In this document: positions 1 through 12,095 of the stretch, in pieces | How positions within the stretch are numbered: the first letter of the stretch is position 1 | Layout: the number at the start of each line of letters is the position of its first letter | Assembly (NCBI RefSeq): GCF_004193775.1 | Contig: NC_041018.1 | Coordinates: forward strand, 30,959,940-31,023,939 | Direction of reading: 5' to 3' | Origin: Glycine soja | Taxonomy: Eukaryota > Streptophyta > Magnoliopsida > Fabales > Fabaceae | DNA: 64,000 nt | Program-made: the position numbers and the translations under genes | The notes under the pieces: generated by a model | What the model saw: the letters and a program-made list of their open reading frames with translations, nothing else | The model's database searches: none | Told to the model about the DNA's origin: nothing

Positions 1-313
1 AAGGTTATTGGAATTCTCAAGAATCGTGGGTTGCTTGGGAACTGGATGTAGGCACGGGTCGTTGCCAAACCATTATAAAACTTGTGTTTGCTTTCTTCTT
101 CCCTACGCTCTTTACTTTTCCTCTGTGCACTTTTTATTTCTGCTTTACTTTTGTCCAAGTTATTGTTTCTGTTCTTTACTTTCTTATAACTTAGAAGTAA
201 AGCCTAATTGAATCTAGTAACATTAAGAAGGATAAATTTTTAATTAGTCAAGACACGTTCATAATTAATTTAATCCCCCCTTCTTAATTATTCCGACGCC
301 ACTTGTTCCAACA
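1..313 (+). mobile_element. 5' LTR of copia-type element, cut by window edge
   Basis: The sequence up to 313 matches the last ~313 bases of the LTR at 2263-3685 with scattered substitutions, and ends in CCAACA directly before a tRNA primer-binding site. Only the 3' part of this LTR lies in the window. The visible divergence between the two LTRs suggests the insertion is not recent. The 67-codon open frame at 8-211 lies wholly in LTR sequence, recurs at 3383-3586 in the other LTR, and is not a gene. Confidence 0.85.
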
Positions 314-315
314 AG

Positions 316-327
316 TGGTATCAGAGC
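316..327 (+). other. Primer-binding site, initiator tRNA-Met type
   Basis: TGGTATCAGAGC lies two bases after the LTR end. This is the standard plant retrotransposon primer-binding site, complementary to the 3' end of initiator tRNA-Met. It fixes the element's orientation as plus and the LTR boundary at 313. Confidence 0.9.
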
Positions 328-363
328 AGGTTTCTTGTAGAAAGTTTCACAATTTCAAGATCA

Positions 364-1466
364 ATGGCCTCCTCAAATTTTCTGTTCTCTGAAGGAAACT
401 CCATCCATAGGCCTCCTATCTTTAATGGACAGGGTTACCACTATTGGAAAACCCGTATGCAAATCTTCATTGAAGCAATAGATTTGAACATTTGGGAAGC
501 CATAGAAATAGGACCTTATGTACCCACCATAATAGATGGAAGCACATCAACATGCACAACAATACAAAAACCTAGAGATAAATGGTCTGGAGAAGATAGA
601 AGAAGAGTTCAATATAATCTTAAAGCCAAAAAGATCATTACTTCTGCCCTAGGAATAGATGAATATTTAGAGTCTCAAACTGTACAAGTGCCAAGGAGAT
701 GTGGGACACACTTCAACTCACACATGAGGGCACAACTGATGTTAAGAGATCTAGGATTAATACTCTAACCCATGAATATGAATTATTTAGGATGAACACA
801 AATGAGAACATCCAAAGCATGCAGAAAAGATTCACACACATAGTTAATCACCTTGCCTCCTTAGGAAAAACCTTTCCCAATGAAGATTTAATTAATAAAG
901 TTTCGAGATGCTTAAGTAGGGAATGGCAGCCCAAGGTAATTGCCATTTCTGAAAGTGAAGATCTTTCTTCTATGTCTCTAACCACACTCTTTGGCAAATT
1001 ACAGGAACATGAGATGGAACTCCAACGGCTAAATCAAAATGAAGAAACCGACAAGAGGAAACAAAGCATAGCACTAAAAGCCTCCTTATCAATGCAAGAG
1101 GAAAATAAAGATGAAGAATCAGAAGATAAAGAAGACTTCTCACTTTTTGTGAAGAAGTTTCACAAATTTGTCAAGAATAAAAGAAGTGAGAGGCGTCAAA
1201 ATTTCAACGATGGAAAAAGATTCCAAGAAGGCTCTCCAACTCTTAGATGCTACAAGTGCAACCAACTTGGTCACATCAAAGAAAATTGCCCCTCAAACAA
1301 GCAATGGCCTGAGAAGAATGATAAGAAAAGCCATGAAGAAAGAAGGACCAAGAAGGCTTACATCTCTTGGGATGACAATGATTCATCCGAAGGATCTGAA
1401 AAAGAGGAAATCAACCTTCTAACAAAAGACTATGAGAGTGAAGAGGACATCACTCAAAGGGGGTAA
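364..1466 (+). pseudogene. gag: Copia-type gag polyprotein, frameshifted, no pol
   Basis: The frame opens with ATG at 364, 37 bases past the primer-binding site. The first part (364 to about 668) encodes the N-terminal gag region seen in plant Ty1/copia elements, including a YHYWKTRMQ segment. From about 669 the reading continues in another frame to 1466, so a one-base loss in a T run near 665-669 breaks the gene. The second part contains the retrotransposon gag helical region and a CCHC zinc knuckle (CYKCNQLGHIKENC, about 1249-1290), which binds RNA during particle assembly. The charged lysine/glutamate-rich stretch before the knuckle is usual. No protease, integrase, reverse transcriptase or RNase H follows before the 3' LTR, so the copy could only have moved with proteins supplied by a complete relative. 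Confidence 0.85.
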
Positions 1467-2262
1467 AATCATGATGACAATCTGATTTCCATTTCATTCC
1501 AATGATGAAGATCAAACATTCCAATCACAAAAAAGGTATTATCTTATCCAATTACTCAACTTAAGTGGTTCAGTTCATTAATTTTAAATTAAATTGTTAA
1601 CATGATGACTAAATTTTTTTTTATTGTTTTGGGATTGCTTTTAAAATGATTGATTGTGTTCTTTGAACTTTCCAAGTTTTTAAATTTCCTTAAACAAATC
1701 TGAATGTTTGATGATGCCTGTGATTTATATCCTTCAATCCTTGTGTGATTCTTGTTTGATATGTTTGAATTACTTGATTGATTGCTTCGACTTTCCACTG
1801 CCACCATCCACTTAGATTATTATTATAGTTTATCGTATTTTCTATCTTTAAGCCATGTATTTGGCTATATTTTATGACATTATGTTAGTTATTTACTCTC
1901 TGAACATTGGTTATGTTTAAGTATTTGGTACTTAATTAGTTATGACTGAACTTGGTTATTTTGATTATATATGACTATTGTTATGTGTTTAAATTTGGTG
2001 TTATTTAAAATTATGCTTTATGTATGTTTTAAAATTGCTTATGTATGATTTTATTTTACGCACTTTGGCTTTTTTTTATGTTGCCAAAGGGGGGGGGGGG
2101 AGAAAAAGGGTATTTTAGAAATCAAGATATTATATTTACTAAGTTTTTAAAAATTAAGCTTAAACTCAAAAAGAAAGGGGGAGAATAAAGTGAGTGAACG
2201 ACTAGAAAATAGCTTGTATGCATCTCTTGATTTCAGGTTTGTCATCATCAAAAAGGGGAGAT
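1467..2262 (+). mobile_element. Internal 3' remnant of copia-type element with polypurine tract
   Basis: There is no coding sequence here. The stretch is T-rich and carries a purine run with 11 G around 2088-2100, a second purine tract near 2174-2186, and the likely polypurine tract at 2250-2262 (AAAAAGGGGAGAT) directly before the LTR. Pol is missing as a block between gag and this tail, so the element is either an internal deletion or a gag-only non-autonomous form. Confidence 0.7.
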
Positions 2263-2516
2263 TGTGGAAGCAAAGCTACCATGATGATTCACCAAGATGT
2301 TTTGATGATACCAAAGCTCAAAGAGTTGTTTCAAGATTAAAGAATCAAGCATTCAAGATTCCACTCAAAGATTCAAGAATCAAATGAAGAAATCAAGAAG
2401 CATCAAGCCAAGTCAAAGTAGGTAGTAAAATTTTTTCAAAAAACATCAAATAACACACTTTTTGTTTGAAAAAGGATTTTCTGAAATCTTCTAAGTTACC
2501 AGAGCTTTTACTCTCT

Positions 2517-2797
2517 GGTAATCGATTACCATTTGGTAGTAATCGATTACCAATGACCAAGATGGTTTTCAAACTGGTTTTTACAAAGGAGTAATCGATT
2601 ACCATTTTCTAGTAATCGATTACTAGTGCTTTGCAATGTTTCAAAATAATTTTCAAATAGTGTAATCGATTACACTATATTAGTAATCGATTACAAGTGA
2701 ATCTAAATGTTGGAATTCAAATCCAATTGTGAAGAGTCACAACTTTTCATAAAATACATTGTGTAATCGATTACACCATTATGGTAATTGATTACCA
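2517..2797. repeat. Four pairs of GTAATCGATTAC palindromes, 21-bp phased
   Basis: ATCGAT cores start at 2521 and 2542, 2594 and 2615, 2665 and 2686, and 2766 and 2787 (the last is ATTGAT). Each pair is exactly 21 bp apart although the intervening bases differ. Most cores extend to 12-14 bp palindromes such as GGTAATCGATTACC. The array lies upstream of the candidate TATA and so probably in U3. Confidence 0.9.
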
Positions 2798-3094
2798 GTG
2801 AATGTTTTTGAAGAAAATGTTAAAAGTTATAACTCTTAACATGGTTTTCTCAAAAGGTATCAAGGTTCTATAAATATAAGACCTTGGCACGCATTTTATA
2901 TATACAATAAAACAAAGAAAACACATCTGATTACACAGAGCTTTCCACTACTTTTCTCTTGCAAAACCTTTGCCAAATTCATTGTAAGTTTTTGTTCAAT
3001 CTTTCCTTGAAGAAAGGAAAATTCTGCAAAAACAAAAACTGTGCTATCCTTCTATTTTTCTCTTCTTCTTCTTTCCTTCTCCCTCTTGCCAAAA

Positions 3095-3219
3095 GAATTC
3101 AAAGAACTAACCGTTTGAGAATTCTTTTGATTCCCCAAACAAAGAATTCAAAGAACTAACCGTCTGAGAATTCTTTTCCCAAACACTGAATTCAAAGAAC
3201 TAACCGTTTGAGAATTCTG
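3095..3219. repeat. Three tandem GAATTC/ACTAACCG units
   Basis: Three copies of a 30-base core (GAATTC, AAAGAACTAACCG, TTTGAGAATTC) begin at 3095, 3144 and 3188. Each unit begins and ends with a GAATTC-type sequence and can fold back. Related single or double units occur in the other LTRs (39363-39450 in reverse and 63886-63975). Confidence 0.8.
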
Positions 3220-3685
3220 TGTAAGAAGGGGGTAGCTTCTTGGTTGTAATAGTGAACACAAGAGAGGGTACATCCTTTGTGGTTCGCTTTAAGTAGAGTG
3301 TACATCTACTTGGTTGTTCAAAGAGAACAAGGGAGGGTACATCCTTTGTGGCTCTTCGCTTGTAAAGGAAATTACAAAGTAATTGGAAATCTCAAGAACC
3401 GTGGGTTTCTTGGACACTGGATGTAGGCACGGGTCGTTATTGAATCAGTATAAAACTTGTGTTTGCTTTCTTCTTCCCTACGCTCTTTACTTTTATGTTG
3501 TGCACTTTTTATTTCCGCTTTACTTTTGTCTAAGTTATTATTTCTGTTCTTTACTTTCTCATAACTTAGTAGTAAAGCCTAATTAAATCTAGTAACATTA
3601 AGAAGAATAAATTTTAATTAGTCAAGACACGTTCATAATTAATTCAACCCCCTTCTTAATAATTTCGAGACCACTTGTTCCAACA

Positions 3686-4809
3686 TCTCACATTCAAGTT
3701 CATGAGTCCAAACATAAAGTCCTATATTCCAAATCAAAGACAATTTAGTATAGATTTTAAGGGCAAGGTTAATATCAACATTTGGGTCAAATACCCATTC
3801 AATTTTAAAAGGGATAAAAATGATGTTTTTCGTTTCTACATCAAAGAGACGTCATTGTGAAATTCTGATCACGTCAATGTGACGGGGGTTTCATGAAAGT
3901 CACAAAAATGACATCAATTTTATATAAAAAAAGTAACTTTTACAATGTCTCATTTTCAAGGGTTTTCAAAGGAAGTGTAAAAACATTCTATTATGGTACT
4001 CAAAACACAAGAGATACTAAGAGAAGCTCAAACTAAGTAGGAGAAAGGCATAAAAGTCAATGTTACCTCAAAGAAACTATGAAAGGAAGGGTTGGGAGCT
4101 TGTTTCTCTACCAAATCCTTGAGGTGGATTCTGAGGATTCCGCTTCAATTAAAGTCTTCCTCTTCATGTGATGGTTCAGTGGCAAGCAACGACAGCTTGT
4201 GGTGGCCATTGGTGGTCATGGGTGATAGAAGGGGAGTTTCTAGGGTTTTTGGATGAAGTTTAGAGAGAGAGAGAGAGGAGGGTGAAAATTGTATTTTTCA
4301 CGCTAAAGAACGTATTTATAATATGTAGATCTTGCTTAGCAAGTTCATCTCACTAAGAGAAATTCAACTTTTGGCGTTGAGTGCAACATTTTGCTCTGAG
4401 TGCAATTTCTCTATTGGCTGGAATTACGCTTAGCGCGTTGATCTCGCTGAGCGAATTATCTCCTCGAGTTGGAATTGCGTTTAGCGCGCTTGTCTCACTA
4501 AGAGAGATGTTCAAATTTGCAAATCCCAACGGTCAAAAGCACACATGGCTTGCGAACCTACAATTTAAATTTGAAGACGATCCAACGGTTAAAAAGTCTG
4601 GGATCATGGTTTTACTGGAACAAGTTTGGATAAAACTTGAAATCTCACAATTTCAACATACGTTAATCAAACTCCACATAACCTAACATCCACATCAAGC
4701 AATCACAAATAGCTAATTCAGAGAACACCTCAACTCATCCAAATCAATAAAATAACACAAAAAATACATTAAACATCAATTTTCAGTTAGTGAAATTTCA
4801 GGGTGTTAG
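3686..4809 (-). mobile_element. Reverse-oriented gypsy-type LTR fragment
   Basis: Read on the minus strand the sequence starts near 4809 with CTAACACCCTGAAATTTC, close to the TGTAACACCC start common to plant gypsy LTRs. It has a minus-strand TATAAATA at about 4312-4319 followed by an AG/CT-rich leader, as expected for an LTR promoter. It is cut at 3686 by the copia LTR. No internal region, primer-binding site or second LTR is visible, so it may be a solo LTR or a fragment. Confidence 0.5.
4330..4512. repeat. Degenerate CGCTTAGCG/CGCTGAGCG hairpin repeats
   Basis: Three copies of a pattern in which CGCTTAGC (or CTTAGC, CGTTTAGC) is followed 10-20 bases later by TCTCGCTGAGCGA or TCTCACTAAGAGA occur near 4333-4362, 4428-4458 and 4474-4506. 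The arms can pair. The 101-codon open frame at 4381-4686 crosses this repeat and shows no protein-like features. Confidence 0.55.
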
Positions 4810-5127
4810 GTTTCTTGTTGTCACATGACATTTCTTATATGATATGATGAATATGTTGGATTTATCTCTTAATATTTGGTTAGTGATAGATGTACATGAA
4901 TGGTTGATATATCCTTTATTGTATTATTTATCTACTATTATAGAAGTTATATGATCAGCTACATTTCCATAATATATGTGTATATACACCAAATATTCTT
5001 TTAGAATTGAATAAATACAACAATATATTTTTGTTAAAAAATAAAATAAAAATATATTATCAACATTTTTTATTTAGTTTTTTTAATTTCATATGGGAAA
5101 TTAAAATTAAAAGATAGATAAATAATA
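4810..5127. other. AT-rich intergenic DNA
   Basis: No coding, RNA or element signal was recognised. The stretch is AT-rich with many poly-A and poly-T runs. Confidence 0.6.
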
Positions 5128-5330
5128 GAGCAAATTATAGCAACACCCTTGAGGTTTCGTGTAATTACACACATAATCCCATTTTTTTTATTTTCCTACA
5201 CTAACCCCATTTTCTAGGTTAATTGGATTCCTCCTTAAAGATATATTTACATTTGAGTAACTATTTTTTATACTATTTTAAGATGTGATGCACTTAATAG
5301 AATGTATTTAAGTTTGAGTTTGAAGAGAAA
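5128..5330 (+). repeat. One end of a GAGCAAATTATA Mutator-type MITE
   Basis: GAGCAAATTATAGCAAC followed by a coding-free stretch mentioning short ACAC runs matches the left end of the complete MITE at 18471-19042. I find no matching right end nearby, so this copy is truncated. Confidence 0.45.
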
Positions 5331-5639
5331 AGGTGCATTTCATTCATTGATTGTCAAAAACAGCTAAGGGAAAACAATACTTGATCAAAACATAACAAAA
5401 TAAGATTAATGAGCATAAGTGATTAATGTGATGAAGTTCTGATTGAATTATTTGTGTATTATACGAGTTTGATCCTTAGCAGAAACAATTCTTGACCCGA
5501 ATTTACTTATCTCGTGGTTGAACTTTGGATTAGTTAGGATCTTTTTCCACCAATAAATCGGAGGATTAAGATAAAAAAAAATAAAAGCATAATAAGAAAT
5601 ATATAGTTAACAAAAAAAAGTAAACAACTTAGGGACTTA

Positions 5640-6045
5640 ATCCTCATTTAGCCTTTCTTAGGTGTTCCCTTTAGATCCTAATGATCTCACCCATCTTGAG
5701 TAGAACATTTGTCTCAAAGGTAAACAAAGTCTTGAGCTCTTCATGTTGTCTTCAACAACTTGTCTATCTTTTTCTCCAGCAACAACACCAACTATAGCTT
5801 CTTCACCCACTTGAGTAATGATGTCCACAACCCATCCATCATAAGTTTTCTTAAGCCCAATTTGCTCGAGGGCTTCCATGGTAATCTCATGTACAAGCCT
5901 AGTGAAGTCACTAACTTCCTTGATAACATCTTGGTTTGGTCAATCAATATAAAATCAACACAACATATGGAAACTTGTAACCTGATAATTTTCTTGCTTT
6001 CAAGATATTTTCCATAACCACAACATGCCAATCAACCTTGATGTT
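5640..6045 (-). pseudogene. Degenerate coding fragment, possibly retroelement gag-like
   Basis: Two overlapping minus-strand frames (5658-5879 and 5792-6031) read as one protein broken by a frameshift near 5880. The visible residues include EALEQIGLKKTYDGWVVD and GEEAIVGVVAGEKDRQ; the upstream frame continues into a WHVV-MENILKAR type segment. The layout resembles the N-terminal part of the plant transposon protein that accompanies some legume LTR elements (compare 40681-41163), but I do not recognise it with certainty. Flanks from 5331 and to 6887 are AT-rich without other signals. Confidence 0.35.
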
Positions 6046-6887
6046 ATTTTTCAGAGCAAACATCAACATCAAGTTTTCATTAATCAATTGAGAATGATTG
6101 TTTTCCTGGATGTGAACACCCAGGAAATCACATTCAAAAAATAGTAGAAAAAATACTAGTGAGTATCACCTCAAAGGCTGGAATAGTTACTCATCCTTCC
6201 ATTAAACAAATAAACAACTAACGGGTGTCACATAATAGTAGAGACAAAAATAATGATTGTAAGATTTTGAGGGATGAAAATTAAAGATCTGTTTTTTACA
6301 AAATCAAAATCAATATCCATTCATTTAATAGAGATAAAAAAAATATATTTAACCCTAAAAAGTATCTAACTAATTCTCTCTTTATCTAAATTAGAATTAT
6401 TATCTTAAATGATAGCGGATTTAGGAACTATTCTTCAACGATTTTTTATTTATTCAATGAGAGCATTTCTAGTATATTTTTCTTAACTTATCATTTTTAA
6501 TTTATTTTTTATCTTTATTTTTGAATCAAATTTCAATATTTTTAAAATAAATTATCAATAGATAAAAATAATCCTATATCACAATATAGATTATATATCA
6601 AATTTAAAATATAAAATATTTATTTTTGATTATAATATAATCCACATATCTAAAAAATATTTATTTATTATAGTTTTCAATTATATAAAATAAATTTTAT
6701 CCTTTGCATTATGCATGCTAAAATACTATAGTTTTAATTAGGGGTGTTCATAAAACGATCTAATACAATGAAAATAAAAAAATAATCCAAAAAATTGACA
6801 ACCAAATAAATAAAAATGGAATGAACCAAAAATTTGAAAAATTGAATTTTTTTTTATTGGATTGGATTGAATTTTGGGTTTGATTTT

Positions 6888-7622
6888 AAAAGGAAAATGC
6901 TATATCCACTTCATTATTTTCTAAGTCCATTCCCATTACCTATTTTAATTTGATTATGACTTAAATGACCTTCTTTTTTCAAACCTTGTTCTTTCCCCAC
7001 ATTGTCACACACTCCCTCCCCTGTGATAATACATTCCTTCGAAGGCAACGAAACACTTCCCCTCTTTTATTATAATTGTTACTTTCTTTCACTTCCTTTA
7101 TGACCTCTAATTCAATATTTTGCTTCAATCTTCCTTGCTTGCTTGGTCTCTTTGTACAACATTAGTGTTTTTTCACCATCAAGCTCTCAAACATGATATG
7201 CTTGTGCTCCTTTGTTATTTTTGCATAATTAAAAGAAATAAAGTTGTGAAGGAAAGAAAAATTAAAATTAATCTTGACACAATATTTTTTAAATGAATTT
7301 ATTTTAAAATTCCTTAAATTAGTTTCTGAAATACTATTTTACATTTTTTATTCTGAAAAATACTTTCCAAAAAAAATTTAAAATAATATTCTAGAAACTA
7401 CTTTCTAGACCTTTCTATATTGTATTCCAAGAAATAGTTTATAGTATTTTGTTTTAGGTTTTATATTCTGAAAATTACTTTCTAGAAATAAAAAACTAAA
7501 ACACAATTTGAGAAATTACTTTTTGGAATAGTGATATAAGGGTATTTCAGTTATAAAGAGTATTTATGATAGTAAAAAATTTAAATAAAAATAAAGGGAA
7601 GTACATATATCATTTGCCTTTT
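6888..7622. mobile_element. Inverted-repeat element, MITE-like (735 bp)
   Basis: The left end AAAAGGAAAATGCTATAT and the right end, read in reverse complement as AAAAGGCAAATGATATAT, form ~25 bp terminal inverted repeats with about six mismatches and both continue to an ACTTC. The flanks both read TTTTAAAA across the junctions, so the exact ends and target duplication are ambiguous. There is no coding sequence inside. The superfamily cannot be set from sequence alone. Confidence 0.6.
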
Positions 7623-9359
7623 AAAACCCCATTATATATATATATATATATATATATAAAGGAGAGATGAAATTATACTGGTGTAACTTCGATAACTATA
7701 ACTATTAGACCATTCTATGATTTTCAATTGAATAACATTATCTTAAAAATTACCAATGGATTGAAAGTTTCTTTCACATAGATCGCATATGTAAAATTTC
7801 ATATTAATCTAAAATAATTTGTTACCTCCTTCTTATAAATTAAAATCAATGCAATATAAACATTTCAACATATACTAAAATATGGATCATTGATTATCTT
7901 CTTGTTATTGTTCAATTTTCACAAAATTTAACACAAACGATCTTAGATCGTAGTAATATGTAGATATAATTTAATGTTGATTTAACAAAAACTATGACAT
8001 AACACACACACGCATGCACGCGCACACACACGCACACACAAATAAGAATTGTTTTAGTAAATGCCTTTTACAACGACTGATGTTCGGTTGATCTCTTAAG
8101 CATACAATACCTTGGATACAAGGACCTTAAAGATGTCTGCAGATTTGAGATCAAAACATTGACACTAGAAGGAGGGCCTAAGCCACTCTTGACCCTTAAT
8201 CTCAATTGGGGAACTTGTTTTAGTAGCCACAAAGTCTCACGTCGCTTAGGAGTCGAGGCCATGAGTCGTTTATAAACACCCTCTTGAGACGCCTTTTACA
8301 AGGATAAAATTGAGATGGTCGACTTAACACCTAGGTAGACAATAACTCGAATACGGAGATCCGAACGATGCCCACAAATTTGAGGTCGAAACACCAAATA
8401 TTATTTTAATTTTTTTAATTTAAATATTATTTTAAATGATGAAATATGCTGAAAAAATTTGAACATAACTTTATAATAACATTTTTAATAATTTTTTAGA
8501 GCATATATATATATATATTATAGAGATTTTATTGTTTTACTTTATTTTTTTAGTTTTTAAAAATGTAAGTATATTAGTTTAATAGTTAAATAATTTACAC
8601 AACAAACTTATACTTATATATTTAATTAAAAAATATTTTATTCTTAATTTTTATTATAATTTTTGTTATTATTTATTATATATTATTTGAAATAAAGATA
8701 ATGAATATATCAATTTATAATTTAGTTAAAATTGTAGTGGTTAATTAAAATTATAACAAAATAGTTTAGCGGTTACTTATAGGTTTTTCTGGACTTGATA
8801 AAATTTGACAAAAATGAGATGGATATTAAATTTTTAAAACTGAACCTAAACCCACCCAATTTTTTGCGGAGAGGAGGTTTGGCTCTCTCCATTCTATAAA
8901 TTTTAAACACCATATATATATATATATATATATATTTTTTTTCTTTGTTGAATATTCCCACCCTTTTAGCATTTTTGGAGAACTTAAATATTTAATTATG
9001 TTTTTCTCAATATAAAATCTTAATTTTGTAATAAAAGTATTTTAAACATGCTTGGAAATGATATTCATAATTGGTGTGAATGCATTAGAATTTAAAGGCA
9101 TGTGAAAAAAACATTGTAATAGGTCCGTTTGTTTAAAATAAAATAAAAAATATTTCCAAAAAAGTGCTGTTAAAAAACAAATTTTAAGAAGTAGAAATTT
9201 TGCTTCATTTAAAAAGTAAAAAAATTCTTTTGTTAACCATACCAAGGGAAGGTAACAAAGTCACTGATTGGGTTGCAAGACTGGAGCTTCATATATTGGG
9301 CCTTTGAAGTTGTGTCAGCATTGCCCTAGCCATCTTGTTAACCTTGTTTTGGTTTGATG
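7623..9359. repeat. AT-rich intergenic stretch with microsatellites
   Basis: Contains (TA)n at 7633-7658, an (AC)n/(GCAC)n mix at 8001-8042, (TA)n near 8501-8519 and (TA)n at 8912-8934. Open frames here are short and without protein-like features. Around 9242-9330 the plus strand hints at a decayed LINE RNase H tail, too weak to call. Confidence 0.6.
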
Positions 9360-9986
9360 CCTTACCATGTGTTTGGATGGGAGATTTAAAAATTTATAGG
9401 AAATTCAAATGCATAACATTTTGATTGCCTTGATTTAAATTCTTTTCATTTTGTAAATATTTTGTTTGGATGAAGCAATTCAATTGTTTGTATTTTAATT
9501 TCCTTGTTTGGATAAAGTAATTCAATTTCAATGAAATTCAAATTTTTATTTTTAAACTTTTATTTAAAAATTAAAATTTCAATATTGAATGAAAATAAAT
9601 ATGAGTCATTTTTTAAATAGTTAAATATTCAAAATAAATTTAATGCTATACAATATTTAACAATCAATTTTTTTAATATTTAATAATTAAATAATAAAAA
9701 TAATTTTAATGCTAAACAATTTTGAATCTTAAACAACATTCTTATAGTAAGACACAAAAAAAACTTGGATTAAACGATACTATGTAAATTTAAAGATGAA
9801 TGATATGTAATTTCTTGTTCTTGTTAAAAAAAATTCAATTACCTAGTTTTGCAATAATTTTAAAAAACATATCAAAATTAAACAATTACGTAATTTAAAA
9901 ACAAAATTCAAATATTAATATTAATTTCATTGTTCGTAAGAGAAGAACATACTTCAATCCATATCAAGACCTAAAATTATTGCAAT

Positions 9987-10442
9987 TCAAACATATCCAT
10001 TGTCCATCATTCTTAGTCTCTTGGCAATAGAGAAAAGTGTTAAACCATGATCAGGATTTACATGTAGAACATAGACACGCGATTCCACTAAGTTCACCTC
10101 ATTTAACAAGTCACTGATATCACTTTCTGTGGCACCAAGAGGGAAAACAGCCTTGTAAGAGATCTTGGCACGTTTCCTTGACATTGCATCCCCCAAAACA
10201 GAAACTCCATTCCTTCCATTGTCATCATCTACGTAAATGGCAATTACCTTCTTCCATCTGTAATAATCAACAAAGTCTGCAATTGCATACATCTGAAAAT
10301 AGTTGTTCTGAGTGGTGCAAACGAAATACGGATATTGTAGAGCAGATAAAGTGGGATCAGTTGCCCCAAATGATAAAAGAGGAACATGGAGTTCATTAAC
10401 AACATGAGATATGACACATGAGCTATTCCAGATGACAGACAC
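9987..10442 (-). pseudogene. Glutamate receptor-like (GLR) ligand-binding domain fragment
   Basis: The 151-residue frame reads as part of the extracellular ANF/periplasmic-binding domain of a plant GLR3-type glutamate receptor, a ligand-gated cation channel of the plasma membrane. Diagnostic stretches are LLSFGATDPTLSALQYPYFV, FQMYAIADFVDYYRWKKVIA and YVDDDNGRNGVSVLGDA. There are no transmembrane or pore segments: only one exon-sized piece is present. A TGA replaces the Trp codon expected after GYV at the downstream end, and upstream of about 10405 the family reading shifts to another frame, so this is a dead fragment. Introns do not interrupt it. It lies inside the candidate inverted-repeat element 9360-12280, which suggests capture by a transposon. 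Confidence 0.85.
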
Positions 10443-12095
10443 ATCAAATATTCAATTAAATTTATTTCTAACCACACACATCAAATATTCACTTAGTGCA
10501 TGTAAAATTACAAAACTATCCCTAATACAAAAACTAGTCTAGGTGCCCTAAAATATAAGGGCTGAAAAATCCTATATTTCTAAGGTACCCTACCTACATT
10601 ATGGAGCCCTAAATACAAGGCCCAAAAATAATGAAACCTTAATCTAATATTTACAAAGATAAGCGGACTCGTACTTAGCCCATGGACCCAAAATCTACCC
10701 TAAGACTCATAAGAACCTTAGGACCTTCTCTTACATCTCTGGCCCAATCTACTTGGAGTCTTCTATCCAATACCTTTGCGGGATAGGATTGCATCAGTGC
10801 TTCCTGCTACCAAGTATAGTAGTTGTAAGTAAAAGCCATTTGGTTGGGTATTACTATAACATTGCGATATGTAGCCATTTTTTTGCTGACGAATAACAAT
10901 GCCATTCAACTATGACTTGCCTTATATTTATCTTCCACCCTTTTACTATAACTTTGAACTAACAAAGTGCACTTTCCCTCTCCATTATGGTCCCAATGGC
11001 AAGTGGCAGCAGGACTTGATGAAAATGCCTGGATCAATTAAGGGCCTAAGTCAACTAATCTATTTGATTACCACAAATGTCTTGTTCTTTTCTCTCCCTA
11101 TGTATATCCTGATATTAGACCAGGCCAAGTTAATGCTGGTACCATAAAGCTATTTTGGGCCTACAAATACAAATGTGTAACCTGATCACAAAACAAACTA
11201 AGATGGATAGACTCACAGGGCCAAACTAAGATTCTTGATTATATAACAAAACCCATCAGTTTTACAAACTCAAGGACATGGGAAAAACAAGAAAGCAAAC
11301 CCTAACAACTCATTCCAGGGAGATAAAGCAACCTTCACCAGCCTCAACCCCAAAAGCATAACAAACAAAGCAACCACGCCAATAAAATCTCAGAAAGTCT
11401 TACTATTTCACAGTGGAGCTTACCCCAAATGATAGAATCTACTCCTCACCAACACCAACAAATAACCAAAATGCCAAATACACCAATTCCCTTGAACCCC
11501 CTAGAAAATCATGCACTTCGAGAAATTCAAACATATTTGTTTCTATATTTCTCTTTGATGCATATTCACAAACATATGGTGCTCACAACGTATCTCAACT
11601 CCAAGCCCATCCAATTTCACACCCACCAACATATCAAAATCATTAAAACAAAATAAATGAAATAGAAAACAAAACATAAATCAATAAAATCAACCCTTAA
11701 ACCCCACATTGCATTACAAGACAGTAAATCATTCCCACAAATAAATAAATAGAGTATCCATTAACGCTGCCCTCCCCAAAATTTATTAAGGACAGAGCAC
11801 AAACCAAAAACCCCAATCATAAAAAAAACCAGCTCAATGACGTTCAATTGCATGAACCTCGAAAATCGAAAACTCCTTGATAAAAATCGAAAAAATGGCG
11901 CAATAAACAATTAAGAAAAAAACGAAGAAAGTGATTGAAGAGAAAGAAGTGTGGAAAAGGAAGAGGCGATGGTGTGGGTCAATTAGGTGTAGCTCGTGAC
12001 GTCGCGGAGGTGTAGCTCGTGACGCCACTTAGAGAGAGAGAGTTACAGAGAGGAGGTGTGGCTGAGAGGGAGAGAGAGCTGGTCTGCCATGAGAT
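10443..12095. other. Non-coding interior of candidate capture element
   Basis: No gene was recognised between 10443 and about 11830. From 11830 to 12090 the minus strand resembles a promoter and leader: GA-rich repeats, a duplicated TCACGAGCTACACC (about 11989-12026) and a 64-codon frame from 12028 to 11834 ending in a hydrophobic stretch. This may be a captured gene start but matches nothing I know. Confidence 0.4.

Larger units (their letters stand above)
2263..3685 (+). mobile_element. 3' LTR of copia-type element (1423 bp)
   Basis: The LTR begins TGTGGAAGC after the polypurine tract and ends CCAACA at 3685, matching the end of the left LTR. It contains four pairs of ATCGAT-centred palindromes (2517-2797), three copies of a GAATTC..ACTAACCG..GAGAATTC unit (3095-3219) and GGGTACATC repeats near 3265-3350. 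The right flank TCTCA (3686-3690) would be the target duplication, but the left flank lies outside the window so it cannot be confirmed. A TATAAATATAAG at about 2870-2881 is a reasonable promoter TATA. Confidence 0.88.

Noticed and set aside
8..211. 67-codon open frame, repeated at 3383-3586
   Set aside because: Both lie in the same part of the two LTRs; the similarity is explained by LTR identity, and the sequence shows no protein features.
2517..2797. Regular palindromes resembling a CRISPR array
   Set aside because: The repeats are 12-14 bp, the spacing alternates, the sequence is a plant LTR and no cas genes exist. The pairing has another explanation.
9242..9330. LINE RNase H tail (GNKVTDWVARLE-like)
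   Set aside because: Too short and dependent on free choice of frame. The clear LINE relic is at 12380-13435.
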